Assembly: GCF_000308755.1 (NCBI RefSeq)
Contig: NZ_BAGF01000079.1
Location: 182,224-246,223, forward strand
Reading direction: 5' to 3'
From: Nocardia pneumoniae NBRC 100136
Lineage (GTDB): Bacteria > Actinomycetota > Actinomycetes > Mycobacteriales > Mycobacteriaceae
DNA length: 64,000 nt
Every line of letters begins with the position of its first letter. Position 1 is the first letter of the stretch. Below the pieces are notes generated by a model, which saw nothing but the letters and a program-made list of their open reading frames with translations, ran no database searches and was not told the origin of the DNA. The translations under genes and the position numbers were made by a program. Below, piece by piece: positions 17,149-25,370 of the stretch.

Positions 17149-17844
17149 GTGACCCGCAACAGGGGTCGCATTCCGCTGCGCGAGCAGGTCTACGACTCGC
17201 TGCGACGGGATCTGGCCACCGGAGTCCTCGTGCCGACCGAACGGCTCGGCGAAGAACGCCTCGCCGAGGCCTACGGGGTGTCGCGCACCCCGGTACGCGA
17301 GGCGCTGGCTCGGCTGCAAGCCGACGGATTGGTCGAGCGGCTCTCCGACGGCCTGTACCCGTATCGTCCCCGGCTCGACGAACTCGACCACCTCTACGAG
17401 TTGCGGATTGTGCTGGAGGCCAGGGGCATCCAGCGGGCGCGGCCACCGGAACACGCGCACGACTTGGACGTGGTGCGCGCGGAGCTCGACACCTGGCGCG
17501 CGCTGCGCGACAATCCGCCCGAACCGGGGCCCGCGTTGGTGGCCGCCGACGAACGGTTCCATACCGCCTTGCTCGCGGCGGCGGGCAATGCCGCGCTCGC
17601 CGACGCGCTCACCGCGGTGCACGTCCGCGTGCGTCCGGTGCGCACGCTGGACATGCCGACCCCGGAACGGATCGCCACGATGACCGCCGAGCACATCGCC
17701 ATCGCCGAACACCTGCTGTCCGGTGCGGTGGACGCCGCGTCGGCGGCGCTGACCGCCCACATCGACACCTCCCGGACACATGTGCTGGCCCGCGCGCAGC
17801 ATGCGCTGCGGCTCACCAAACTGGGCCGGGCCGTGCGGGATTGA
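17149..17844 (+). CDS. GntR-family regulator, FadR/FCD subfamily
   Basis: This is a 231-residue regulator. The N-terminal winged helix is diagnostic: PLREQVYDSLRRDLATGVL, ERLAEAYGVSRTPVREALARLQADGLVE. The C-terminal helical FCD effector domain has the expected ELRIVLEARGI and ERFHTALLAAAGN elements and a late AEHIAIAEHLLSG. The GTG start lies 8 bases after the urtE stop, so it is probably co-transcribed with the urea transporter and may respond to a related metabolite. The convergent NERD gene stop follows immediately. Confidence 0.88.
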   Translation: MTRNRGRIPLREQVYDSLRRDLATGVLVPTERLGEERLAEAYGVSRTPVREALARLQADGLVERLSDGLYPYRPRLDELDHLYELRIVLEARGIQRARPPEHAHDLDVVRAELDTWRALRDNPPEPGPALVAADERFHTALLAAAGNAALADALTAVHVRVRPVRTLDMPTPERIATMTAEHIAIAEHLLSGAVDAASAALTAHIDTSRTHVLARAQHALRLTKLGRAVRD

Positions 17845-17845
17845 G

Positions 17846-18721
17846 TCAGCAGTTCGGCTGGAACGGCCAGCACTCGGCGGGCCGGTACGGCGGCGGCGAT
17901 GGCGTCGGACTCGTCGTGGTGTCGGTCGCCCGGGTCGGTCGCGCGGAGTCCTGCATCAGTGCGCTGGCGATCACACCGAGCACGAGCAGGACGCCGACCA
18001 CCGCGACCACGACGACGGACCAGCCCGCGTAGGCCTGGCTCTTCGTCGCGGCCCCCGGCGTCGGCTCGACCCGCGGTTTGGGTGGGCGGGCGATCATCGT
18101 CGGCTGCTCCGGCACAGTCTCCTCGAATCCCGCGTCGAGCAGTTCGGCGCGGGACGGGGCGAGCTCCGCGAGGCCGAGCGCGTCGCACGCGCCGATCACG
18201 CGGTCCACGGTCCAGTTGCGCGGCCCCGCGGCGAACCCCTCCAGGTAGATGCGCAGCTCGGTCGCGTCCGTGACGTTGCCGACGACGACGTCCAAGCCCG
18301 CACGCAGATTGGTGCGCGCCGGGCGCACCACCGCGCCGCGGAACGGAACCAGCACGACGGCGCCGCTGATGTGCCCAGGATCCTGCAACGCCCGCTGGAG
18401 CATGTGCTTCACCGCGTAGATCCCGTGCTCCACGCGGTCGGCGGGACTTCCGGAAGCCAGGTCGTCCAGTTCCACCGGCGCGTCACTGATCGTCCACGGC
18501 CCCTCGGCGGGCGTGCTGAGGATGCCGCTCTGCCTGCGCCGGAACCCGTGCACCTCGAGCACGGTCAGACCGCGCGGCGTCCAGACCACCGCGTCCACGC
18601 GCCGGTTGTCCGCCTCCAGGTCGATCACGGCGAGGCCGGTCGTCGGATACGACCGCAGGCACGCGACGAATTCCCGCTCGGCGCCGGAAAGCTCCGCTCC
18701 GGGCCTGATCCTCACCAGCAT
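17846..18721 (-). CDS. NERD-like domain protein with a C-terminal membrane helix
   Basis: The product is 291 residues. Residues about 10-60 (ELSGAEREFVACLRSYP, RVDAVVWTPRGLTVLEVHGF) resemble the nuclease-related (NERD) fold, with a D-x10-E-V catalytic-like spacing. A proline-rich linker precedes one hydrophobic helix (VVVVAVVGVLLVLGVIASAL) near residue 235, and a short tail ends with two cysteines. The ATG at 18721 has an AGGGGAA ribosome-binding site. It would be membrane-anchored, with the NERD part on the N-terminal side. Nuclease activity is unproven. It faces the GntR gene tail to tail. Confidence 0.65.
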   Translation of the reverse strand: MLVRIRPGAELSGAEREFVACLRSYPTTGLAVIDLEADNRRVDAVVWTPRGLTVLEVHGFRRRQSGILSTPAEGPWTISDAPVELDDLASGSPADRVEHGIYAVKHMLQRALQDPGHISGAVVLVPFRGAVVRPARTNLRAGLDVVVGNVTDATELRIYLEGFAAGPRNWTVDRVIGACDALGLAELAPSRAELLDAGFEETVPEQPTMIARPPKPRVEPTPGAATKSQAYAGWSVVVVAVVGVLLVLGVIASALMQDSARPTRATDTTTSPTPSPPPYRPAECWPFQPNC

Positions 18722-18937
18722 CTGTTCCCCTGCCGACCTGTTGCCTACACCTGACACCGCGGAACCCGCTGCGGCCGCGGCGACCCGCACCGGTACTGAT
18801 GATGACGGTGTCCCCGCCCGAAAACCACTGGAAAGCAAAAGAATGATCCCCCCATCCTCGAGCTGACGCCCGGGTACGCTCGATATACGGCCCGGCACCG
18901 ACGCAGGCCGTACCAGCACGCGAGGAGGCGTCCCAGC

Positions 18938-19483
18938 ATGGTTTCAGTGCTGCAACCACGCATCTCTCCCGGGCGACTCCGGGAACTCGGTCCAGTCAAC
19001 TGGGTTGCCTGGCAGGTACTTTCCCGTGCCGCCGGCACCGACGACGCCCATTTGTTCAGCACGCTCGGCCGCACCAAGGGCCTGTTCCGCGGCTGGCTGC
19101 ACTACTCGGGCAGGCTGATGCCGGGCGGTCGGTTGCCGCGCCACGAATCCGAGTTGGTCATCATCCGGGTCGCGCATCTGCGCGGGTGCGACTACGAGAT
19201 GGACCATCACATCCGGTTGGGCAGGCGGGCCGGGGTGACCGCCGAGATCCTCGACCGGCTGCGTACCGGACCCGCCGCCGCGGGCTGGTCGGACAAGCAC
19301 CACGCGCTGCTGACCGCGGTGGACCAGCTCGTGGAGAAACGCGACATCGACGATGACGCCTGGGCCGAGCTGGCCAAGCACTACGACGAGCGCAGCCTGA
19401 TCGAAATCGTCCTGCTGATCAACCAATACGAGGGGCTGGCCGCCACCATCACCGCGCTGCGCATCCAGCGCGACGGCGTCTGA
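18938..19483 (+). CDS. carboxymuconolactone-decarboxylase-fold protein (Rv0464c-like)
   Basis: This is a 181-residue CMD/AhpD-fold protein. The core is ESELVIIRVAHLRGCDYEMDHH with one cysteine (about Cys84) and the histidine pair. There is no CxxC, so it is unlikely to be a peroxidase-type AhpD reductant. The start MVSVLQPRISPGRLRELGPVNW follows a GAGGAGG ribosome-binding site. Its mycobacterial counterpart, Rv0464c as I recall, is next to ramB, whereas here it lies 11 kb away. The reaction is unknown. The 216 bases upstream hold nothing recognisable apart from its own ribosome-binding site. Confidence 0.82.
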   Translation: MVSVLQPRISPGRLRELGPVNWVAWQVLSRAAGTDDAHLFSTLGRTKGLFRGWLHYSGRLMPGGRLPRHESELVIIRVAHLRGCDYEMDHHIRLGRRAGVTAEILDRLRTGPAAAGWSDKHHALLTAVDQLVEKRDIDDDAWAELAKHYDERSLIEIVLLINQYEGLAATITALRIQRDGV

Positions 19484-19571
19484 CCGGCCCAGCCGGACGC
19501 AGTCCGTCCACAGCCCGCACCGAGAAGGCGGACGCAGAACACGCAGCCAGCCGGAGTCGGCTCGAGTGCGC

Positions 19572-20357
19572 CTAGCGGTCCGGGGCGCGCGGGCCCTCGA
19601 TGCGCCGGGCCAGGCCGTCCAGCACCAACTCCAAGCCGAACTCGTAGGCGTGGTCGGCGCTGTAGGCGGCGTCGTGCGCCTGGCCCGCGGCCGCGCCGAC
19701 GCGCGCGGCGAGCGGATAACGCTCCGCGTCGAAGACCTGCGCCAGCACCGGCGCGGCCCGCTCCCACCATTGCCGGTCCGACATGGCGCTGTCGGTCGCC
19801 GCGCGCTCGGTGTCGATGGCGATGCGGGCGACGGACGTGACGAAACCGAGCACGAACGTCAGCGCGGCGTCCATGGCGACGTCGTCCAGTCCGAGACCGT
19901 CGAATGCCGTCAGCTCGTGATCGTATTTCGCGGCGAGGCCGGGACCGAGCGGCGGACGAGTGGTCGGCAGGTAGGCGACCCACGGATGCCGCGCCAGTAG
20001 CGCCCGGTTCTCGGCGGCGACGCGGGTGACGCGTTCGCGCCAGGGCAAGCCGGTCAGGTCGGCGCGTTCCATCTGGGCATAGACGGTGTCGAGCATGAGA
20101 TCGACCAGCTCGGCCTTCCCCGGCACGTAGGTGTAGGTGGCCATCGGCGTCAGGCCGAGTTCGGCGGCAACCGCCCGCATGGTGAGCGCGCCGATGCCTT
20201 CCGCGTCGGCGATCTCGATCGCCGCGGCGACGACCGCATCGACACTGCTGCGTTGCTTCGGGCCACGGACGGAGCCGGAACTCGCCGGAATCCGCCAGAG
20301 CAGCTCGAGCGTGCGCACCGGGTCGCCCGCGCCACTGCGCTCCTTCGGCTGTCCCAC
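19572..20357 (-). CDS. TetR-family regulator
   Basis: This is a 261-residue TetR regulator with a 45-residue N-terminal extension ahead of the HTH. The DNA-binding domain reads VDAVVAAAIEIADAEGIGALTMRAVAAELG, TPMATYTYVPGKAELVDLM. The C-terminal domain resembles the TetR_C class of tetracycline-type repressors (DHAYEFGLELVLDGL). The GTG at 20357 is preceded by GAGGAGG at ideal spacing, which decides the start. It is divergent from a small VOC-domain gene across two short palindromes. Confidence 0.85.
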   Translation of the reverse strand: MGQPKERSGAGDPVRTLELLWRIPASSGSVRGPKQRSSVDAVVAAAIEIADAEGIGALTMRAVAAELGLTPMATYTYVPGKAELVDLMLDTVYAQMERADLTGLPWRERVTRVAAENRALLARHPWVAYLPTTRPPLGPGLAAKYDHELTAFDGLGLDDVAMDAALTFVLGFVTSVARIAIDTERAATDSAMSDRQWWERAAPVLAQVFDAERYPLAARVGAAAGQAHDAAYSADHAYEFGLELVLDGLARRIEGPRAPDR

Positions 20358-20433
20358 CGCCGCCTCCTCACCTGATCGAAATCCGATGGTATCCAGGTGA
20401 TTCAGATCACAGTGCGGCCGCCCGGAAATTACC

Positions 20434-20458
20434 ATACAAAGTATAGCGTACTTAGTAC
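20434..20458. promoter_or_regulatory. paired palindromes between TetR and VOC genes
   Basis: ATAC-AAA-GTAT (20434-20444) and GTAC-TTA-GTAC (20448-20458) are two adjacent symmetric sites in the AT-rich part of the divergent gap. Both have TAC-N3-GTA symmetry with their centres 14 bases apart. They are candidate operators for the TetR at 19572-20357. An overlapping TATAGCGT stretch could be a -10 region for the VOC gene. Confidence 0.5.
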
Positions 20459-20488
20459 AGAGTTATGCCGACGCCCGAGGAGAGCCCC

Positions 20489-20866
20489 ATGAAGATCACC
20501 GCTTCCGCCATCTCGCTCAACGTCCCCGACCCGGGCGCCTCGGCGAAGTTCCTCATCGACCACCTCGGCTTCGAGGAGAAGATGTCGGCCGACGGATTCG
20601 TCTCGCTGGAGCGGCCCGACGCCGGGATGAACGTCATCTTCCTGCGCACCGGACTGTCGACCTTCACGCCGAAGAACAAGGCGGGCAGCGCGGGCGAGGG
20701 CCTGATCGTCGCCTTCGTCGTCGACGACATCGATGCCGAGTACGCCCGGCTGCGAACCGAAGGAGTTCCGATCGTGACGCCCATCGAAACCGAGCCGTGG
20801 GGCGAGCGGTACTTCCAGATGAGCGATCCGAACGGGATCATCATCCAGTTGGTCGAGTGGGTTTGA
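20489..20866 (+). CDS. VOC-family (glyoxalase/bleomycin-resistance fold) protein
   Basis: This is a 125-residue single-domain vicinal-oxygen-chelate protein: ISLNVPDPGASAKFLIDHLG at the start, FVVDDIDAEYARLRTEG in the middle, and the terminal block GERYFQMSDPNGIIIQLVEW. The ATG at 20489 follows GAGGAG. The substrate is unknown; in this fold it may bind a toxic ligand or act as a dioxygenase/lyase. It is probably controlled by the divergent TetR. It ends just before a strong hairpin. Confidence 0.85.
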   Translation: MKITASAISLNVPDPGASAKFLIDHLGFEEKMSADGFVSLERPDAGMNVIFLRTGLSTFTPKNKAGSAGEGLIVAFVVDDIDAEYARLRTEGVPIVTPIETEPWGERYFQMSDPNGIIIQLVEWV

Positions 20867-20874
20867 GCACGCGC

Positions 20875-20910
20875 GAACGGCGCGGCTCCGGAAAAGGAGC
20901 CGCGCCGTTC
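20875..20910. terminator. perfect 15-base-pair hairpin terminator
   Basis: GAACGGCGCGGCTCC, loop GGAAAA, GGAGCCGCGCCGTTC. It lies between the converging VOC and quinone-oxidoreductase genes and should terminate both. Confidence 0.85.
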
Positions 20911-20932
20911 GATACCCGTATCGCGGCCGTTG

Positions 20933-21784
20933 TCAGGCGAGCGCCGCGCGGAATACGTCGACGGCCGGGGTAGCGGGACGGCCCAAAAGCTTTTCCAGGT
21001 CGCCGGAGCGCACGTCGAGAAGGCCCTGCGAGACGCCGGTGTCGGCATCGGCGAGGGCCTTGGCGTGGTCTCCGGGCAGCCCTGCTCCGACCAGCGCGGC
21101 AGCGTAGTCGTTCTCCGACAGATCCTCGTAGCGCACCGGCTTATCCGCCGCATCCGAAATCGCCTGGGCGAGTTCGGCATAGGTGAGCGATTCACTGCCG
21201 CCGAGTTCGTATACCCGACCGGCGTGCCCATCCGTGGTGAGCACCCTGGCCGCCGCCTCGGCATAGTCGGCGCGCGCCGCACCCGCCACGCGGCCCTCGC
21301 CCCCGGCACCGTGCAGCACACCCGACCGCACCGCGTGCACGAGGCCGCCCAGGTAGTTCTCCCAGTACCAGCCGTTGCGCAGAAGCGTGTGCGGCACGGT
21401 CGATTCGGCGAGCACCGCCTCGGTCGCCCTGTGCTCCTGGGCGAGAATCATCGGGTTGTCCGTCGCACCCGGAATGCTGGTGTAGGCGAGCAGTTCGACA
21501 CCGGCGCGCTCGGCGGCACGAATGACGTTGGTGTGCTGGGCCACTCGGACGCCGAACTCATTACCGGAGATCAGCAGCACGCGGTCGACGCCGTCGAGCG
21601 CCCGGTCCAGCGCCGCCGCGTCGCCGTAGTCGGCCTGCCGGACGTCGACACCTCGCGCGGCCAGATCGGCCACCTTCTGCGGATCGCGCACGATCGCGAC
21701 GACCGCCGTCGATCCCTCACGCAACAGCGCCTCCACTACGAGTCGGCCCAGTTGTCCGCTGGCCCCGGTCACCGCGACGGTCAT
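20933..21784 (-). CDS. NAD(P)H:quinone oxidoreductase, NmrA/QOR2 type
   Basis: This is a 283-residue atypical short-chain dehydrogenase. The N-terminal Rossmann motif is VAVTGASGQLGRLVVEALL. Other matches to the QOR2/YtfG group are HTNVIRAAERAGVELLAYTS, LRNGWYWENY and LSENDYAAALVGAGLP. The group reduces quinones with NADPH. It is divergent from an HxlR regulator, the arrangement known for qor2-type genes and their HxlR redox/electrophile sensors, so induction by quinones is likely. Confidence 0.87.
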   Translation of the reverse strand: MTVAVTGASGQLGRLVVEALLREGSTAVVAIVRDPQKVADLAARGVDVRQADYGDAAALDRALDGVDRVLLISGNEFGVRVAQHTNVIRAAERAGVELLAYTSIPGATDNPMILAQEHRATEAVLAESTVPHTLLRNGWYWENYLGGLVHAVRSGVLHGAGGEGRVAGAARADYAEAAARVLTTDGHAGRVYELGGSESLTYAELAQAISDAADKPVRYEDLSENDYAAALVGAGLPGDHAKALADADTGVSQGLLDVRSGDLEKLLGRPATPAVDVFRAALA

Positions 21785-21801
21785 GACTACCTCCAGATAT
21801 G

Positions 21802-21818
21802 TACGGTTTTACTAGTAC
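21802..21818. promoter_or_regulatory. putative HxlR operator between quinone oxidoreductase and hxlR
   Basis: The AT-rich divergent gap contains overlapping palindromes TACTAGTA (21810-21817) and TAGTACTA within a larger imperfect dyad that begins GTTTT and ends CTAAC. It lies immediately upstream of the oxidoreductase start (21784). This fits an HxlR dimer site covering its promoter. Confidence 0.5.
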
Positions 21819-21872
21819 TAACTATTCGTAAGCACTATGCCTTCTGCCGCCACTGCGGTCAAGTTGGGTACC

Positions 21873-22280
21873 ATGGCCGTCATGACCACCCAGCGCACCG
21901 TCCCGGCCGAGGCCGACGACCCCACGCTGGAAGCCGATGTCTTCGCCAGAAACTGCACCTCACGGCCGGTTTTGCAGAATGTGGCCAGCCGCTGGGGCAC
22001 GCTGGCGCTGGTCGCGCTGCGTGAGGGCCCGTATCGGTTCAGCGCGCTGCGCCGCCGGGTGGACGGTGTCAGCGAGCGCATGCTGTCGCAAACTCTCCAG
22101 GCACTCGAGCGCGACGGCATGGTGCACCGGGAGGTGCTGGAGACCATCCCGCCGCGAGTCGAATACACCCTCACCGAACTGGGCGCCGAGGTGGCCGCGC
22201 ATCTGGAGAAGCTCATCCAGGTGCTCGAGACGAACATGCCGCGCGTGCGCGAGGCGCAGGCGGCCTACCACCGCGACTGA
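21873..22280 (+). CDS. HxlR-family transcriptional regulator
   Basis: This is a 135-residue winged-helix regulator with NCTSRPVLQNVASRWGTLALVAL, FSALRRRVDGVSERMLSQTLQALERDGMV and VEYTLTELG, all classic HxlR blocks. Its single cysteine near residue 28, just before helix 1, is at the place used as a redox or electrophile sensor in QorR/YodB-type members. The start was set at ATG 21873; an ATG at 21882 is equally possible. It is divergent from the quinone reductase it probably controls. Confidence 0.85.
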   Translation: MAVMTTQRTVPAEADDPTLEADVFARNCTSRPVLQNVASRWGTLALVALREGPYRFSALRRRVDGVSERMLSQTLQALERDGMVHREVLETIPPRVEYTLTELGAEVAAHLEKLIQVLETNMPRVREAQAAYHRD

Positions 22281-22328
22281 CTCGCCACGGTCCGGGAAGA
22301 GTCCGGCGCCAGCGAGGGTTACACGGGC

Positions 22329-22745
22329 ATGGAACTCGCCGCCGCAGTCGATTTCGCACGCGAACACCGCAGGTCCGTGCTCACCACGATCCGCCGCAAC
22401 GGACGCCCGCAACTGTCCAACGTGCTGCACGTCGTCGGCGCCGACGGCCGCATCCGCATCTCCATCACCGCCGACCGTGCGAAGTATCACAACCTGGTCC
22501 GCGACCCATGGGCGGCGTTACACGTGACCCGCGACGACTTCTTCGCCTACGCCGTACTGGAAGGCACGGTGGAACTCACACCGGTCGCCGCCGCCCCCGA
22601 CGATCCCACGGTCGACGCGCTCGTCGACTACTACCGCACCGCCTCCGGCGAACACCCCGACTGGGAGGAATACCGCAACGCGATGGTCACCGATCGCCGC
22701 GCCCTGGTGCTGTTCACACCGACCCACGCTTACGGCATGCTCTGA
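22329..22745 (+). CDS. PPOX-class F420/flavin-dependent protein
   Basis: This is a 138-residue split-barrel protein of the pyridoxamine-phosphate-oxidase-like superfamily: EHRRSVLTTIRRNGRPQLSNV, ISITADRAKYHNLVRDPWAALHV, FFAYAVLEGTVEL and the C-terminal DRRALVLFTPTHAYGM. This pattern is typical of actinobacterial F420-dependent FDOR-B proteins. Some of these reduce biliverdin and related substrates; the substrate here is not defined. It sits 48 bases after hxlR in the same direction and may be co-transcribed. The 264 bases after it hold nothing recognisable. Confidence 0.82.
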   Translation: MELAAAVDFAREHRRSVLTTIRRNGRPQLSNVLHVVGADGRIRISITADRAKYHNLVRDPWAALHVTRDDFFAYAVLEGTVELTPVAAAPDDPTVDALVDYYRTASGEHPDWEEYRNAMVTDRRALVLFTPTHAYGML

Positions 22746-23009
22746 CTCCTGGACAGCCGGTGACGGCCGGACACCAGCATCGGTCGCGGCATCCGCGACG
22801 CACAGCCTCACCAGCCCGTGGGGCTGCCGAGCGAGAAGCTGGGACATTTCTGCCGCAACGGCTCGGCCATCGCGATCTGGCCCTTGCGCGCTTCCAGCAC
22901 ACGCCCAGTGCACCGGCGTGTAGGCAACGGCACCATCTCAGGCCGGGCGCTGGACCCGACCCGGACCGCATCGCCGCGAGCGGAATGCCGCCCGCGCGTG
23001 CCGATCGGC

Positions 23010-23711
23010 TCAGCGGTTCATCAAGTCGGATACCGTGACGAACTGGTAGCCAGCGGAACGCAATTCGGCGACGATGCGCGGAATCGCGTCCAGCGCGGCG
23101 GTCCCGCCGAACATGACGTGCAGCAAGATGATCGAGCCGGGGCGGACCTGGGCGAGAGTTTCGGCGACGATCTCGTCCGCGGTGGCCGTCTTTCCGGAAT
23201 CCGGTTCGACGTCCCACATCACGGTGACCCGGTCGTGCTCGGCAAGGTAACGCGGCAGCATCACGAGCTTCTTGCCATACGGCGGGCGGAAGGTGATCGG
23301 GCCGACGTAACCGGTCTTCATGATCTCGGCGTCGGTGCGCTCCACTTCGTCACGGACTGTACCCGGCGTGACGAAGACCATCCGGCGATGTGAATAGGTG
23401 TGATTGCCGATCTCGTGGCCCGCCGCGGCGATGGCCTTGCCGTGCTCGGGGTGCGCGGCCAGATCACGGCCGTTCAGAAAGAAGGTGGCCGGAACCTGAG
23501 CTTCGGCAAGAACCTTCAGCACCTCGGGCGCGCGGTCGGTCGGGCCGTCGTCCAAGGTCAGCGCGACCACTTTCGCGTCGGTGTCCACCCGGCTCACCAC
23601 ATGACCGGCCAACTGGAAGGTGCGGGCGTTCATCAGGTAGTAGGTGCCCGTCGCGAGCAGCACCACGACGACGAGCACCGGCACACTTCCGATCAGCCAC
23701 CTACGAAGCAT
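23010..23711 (-). CDS. polysaccharide deacetylase, membrane-anchored
   Basis: This is a 233-residue NodB-fold (CE4) enzyme that removes N-acetyl groups from a cell-envelope polysaccharide or peptidoglycan. An N-terminal membrane anchor (about residues 5-28) precedes motif 1 ALTLDDGPTD (TxDDG, catalytic base Asp and zinc Asp), motif 2 HEIGNHTYSHRRM (zinc H-S-x-x-H type) and motif 3 ITFRPPYGKKL. The ATG at 23711 is preferred to a start nine codons upstream. It faces outward from the membrane. The sugar target is unknown. Confidence 0.87.
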   Translation of the reverse strand: MLRRWLIGSVPVLVVVVLLATGTYYLMNARTFQLAGHVVSRVDTDAKVVALTLDDGPTDRAPEVLKVLAEAQVPATFFLNGRDLAAHPEHGKAIAAAGHEIGNHTYSHRRMVFVTPGTVRDEVERTDAEIMKTGYVGPITFRPPYGKKLVMLPRYLAEHDRVTVMWDVEPDSGKTATADEIVAETLAQVRPGSIILLHVMFGGTAALDAIPRIVAELRSAGYQFVTVSDLMNR

Positions 23712-23796
23712 GCACGCTGTATAGCAGACCACCCGCACCGACGCCGACTTCCGAAGTCCCTACCGACGCGGAAACCCTTGCCCGGCAAAACAAGAA

Positions 23797-23823
23797 GGGC
23801 GTGCGGTCGATGACCGCACGCCC
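23797..23823 (-). terminator. intrinsic terminator of lpd
   Basis: A 12-base perfect stem, GGGCGTGCGGTC with GACCGCACGCCC, has a 3-base loop. Read on the minus strand it is followed by a U-rich run (TTCTTGTTTTG), which makes it a canonical Rho-independent terminator 16 bases after the lpd stop. Confidence 0.85.
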
Positions 23824-23838
23824 CTTGCGCCCCGAGGA

Positions 23839-25239
23839 TCAGAAGTTGATCATGTGGCCGGCCAAGCCGTGGAAGGCTTCCTGGAGGGCCTCGCTGAGCG
23901 TCGGGTGGGTGTGCACGTTGCGGGTCAGCTCATTGACCGTCAGGTCCCACTTCTGCGCCAGGGTGAGCTCCGGCAGCAGCTCGGAGACGTCCGGGCCGAT
24001 GAGGTGCCCGCCGAGCAGCTCACCGTACTTGGCGTCGGCGATCAGCTTGACGAAACCGGTCGGGTCGCCGAGACCGTGCGCCTTGCCGTTGGCGGTGAAC
24101 GGGAAGGTCGCGACCTTCACGTCGTAGCCCTCGTCGCGGGCCTGCTGCTCGGTCAGGCCGAAGCTGGCGACCTGGGGCTGGCAGAACGTGGCGCGCGGCA
24201 TCATCCGGTAGTCGCCGAGGGTGACGGTCTCCGCGCCCGCGATCGTCTCGGCCGCCACCACGCCCTGCGCCTCCGCGACGTGCGCGAGCTGCAACTTGCC
24301 GGTGACGTCGCCGATGGCGTAGATGTGCGGCACGTTGGTGCGCATGTAGTCGTCGATCGCGATGGCGCCGCGCTCGAGCTGCACGCCGGTGGCCTCCAGG
24401 CCGTAGCCCTCGACCCGCGGCGCGAAGCCGACGGCTTGCAACACCTTGTCGACGGTGACGGTCTCGATGGCGCCGGTCTTGTTGTCCTTGATCGAGACGG
24501 TGACCTTGGCGCCGTCGTCCTCGATGGACTGCACGGCCGCACCGGTGGTGATGGTGATGCCCAGCTTCTTGTACTGCTTGGTGATCTCCTTGGAGACGTC
24601 CGCGTCCTCGTTCGGCAGCGCGCGGTCGAGGAACTCGACGATGCGCACGTCGACGCCGTAGTTCTTCAGGACGTAACCGAACTCCATGCCGATCGCGCCC
24701 GCGCCGACGATCAGGATCGAGCCGGGCAGGTCCCGGGTGAGGATCTGCTCCTCGTAGGTGACCACGTTCGCGCTGAGCTGGGTGCCGGGCAGCAGCTTGG
24801 TGACGGTGCCCGCCGCGATGATCACGTTGTCGAACGTGACCGTCTCGGTGCCGCCCTTGTTGAGCTCGACCGAGAGCGAGTTCGGGCCGGTGAAGGTGCC
24901 CTTGCCGTCGAACTCGTCGATCTTGTTCTTCTTCATCAGGAAGTGGACGCCCTTGACCCGGCCGTCGGCGACCTTGCGGCTGCGGTCGAAGGCGACGCCG
25001 AAGTCGAAGGTCGCCTCGCCGGAGATGCCGAAGGTCTTCGCCTCCTTGGTGAAGATGTGTGCCAGTTCCGCATTCCGCAGCAGCGCCTTGGAGGGGATGC
25101 AGCCGACATTGAGGCACACCCCGCCCCAATACTTCTGCTCGACGATCGCGGTACGGAGGCCTAACTGTGCCGCACGGATGGCGGCGACGTAACCGCCTGG
25201 ACCGGCACCGAGAACGACAACGTCGTAATGGGAAGTCAC
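23839..25239 (-). CDS. lpd: dihydrolipoyl dehydrogenase
   Basis: This is a 466-residue flavoprotein disulfide reductase, the E3 component of pyruvate/2-oxoacid dehydrogenases and, in mycobacteria, of the peroxidase system. The FAD motif is VVVLGAGPGGYVAAIRAAQLG. The redox pair is in GGVCLNVGCIPSK (Cys42, Cys47). The NAD motif is ILIVGAGAIGMEFGYVL. The C-terminal catalytic His-Glu is in NVHTHPTLSEALQEA. The GTG at 25239 aligns with the start of mycobacterial Lpd (464 residues). No E1 or E2 genes are nearby. Confidence 0.95.
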   Translation of the reverse strand: MTSHYDVVVLGAGPGGYVAAIRAAQLGLRTAIVEQKYWGGVCLNVGCIPSKALLRNAELAHIFTKEAKTFGISGEATFDFGVAFDRSRKVADGRVKGVHFLMKKNKIDEFDGKGTFTGPNSLSVELNKGGTETVTFDNVIIAAGTVTKLLPGTQLSANVVTYEEQILTRDLPGSILIVGAGAIGMEFGYVLKNYGVDVRIVEFLDRALPNEDADVSKEITKQYKKLGITITTGAAVQSIEDDGAKVTVSIKDNKTGAIETVTVDKVLQAVGFAPRVEGYGLEATGVQLERGAIAIDDYMRTNVPHIYAIGDVTGKLQLAHVAEAQGVVAAETIAGAETVTLGDYRMMPRATFCQPQVASFGLTEQQARDEGYDVKVATFPFTANGKAHGLGDPTGFVKLIADAKYGELLGGHLIGPDVSELLPELTLAQKWDLTVNELTRNVHTHPTLSEALQEAFHGLAGHMINF

Positions 25240-25321
25240 GAGACCGAGCCTAACTCCGCCGGGCAAACTTCACCCACCGGTCCCCCACAACAATGAGTCC
25301 TGGGCCACACCCACCTCAAAA

Positions 25322-25339
25322 CTTCCCGTGAGCGGGAAG
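25322..25339. promoter_or_regulatory. palindrome between divergent lpd and AraC genes
   Basis: CTTCCCG-TGAG-CGGGAAG is a perfect 7-base inverted repeat 31 bases upstream of the AraC start and 82 bases upstream of lpd. It could be an operator or an mRNA hairpin in the AraC leader. No regulator is assigned. Confidence 0.35.
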
Positions 25340-25370
25340 AACGTGGTAGATCGCAGGGTTAGCATGCCGC

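Noticed and set aside
22746..23009. Open frames between the PPOX gene and the deacetylase
   Set aside because: They run antisense into the deacetylase gene and have no recognisable content.
25255..25275. Possible RamB site (GTTTGC-like sequence) upstream of lpd
   Set aside because: Only part of the RamB consensus is present (AAGTTTGCCC on the minus strand); the right half is missing, so I do not call it.
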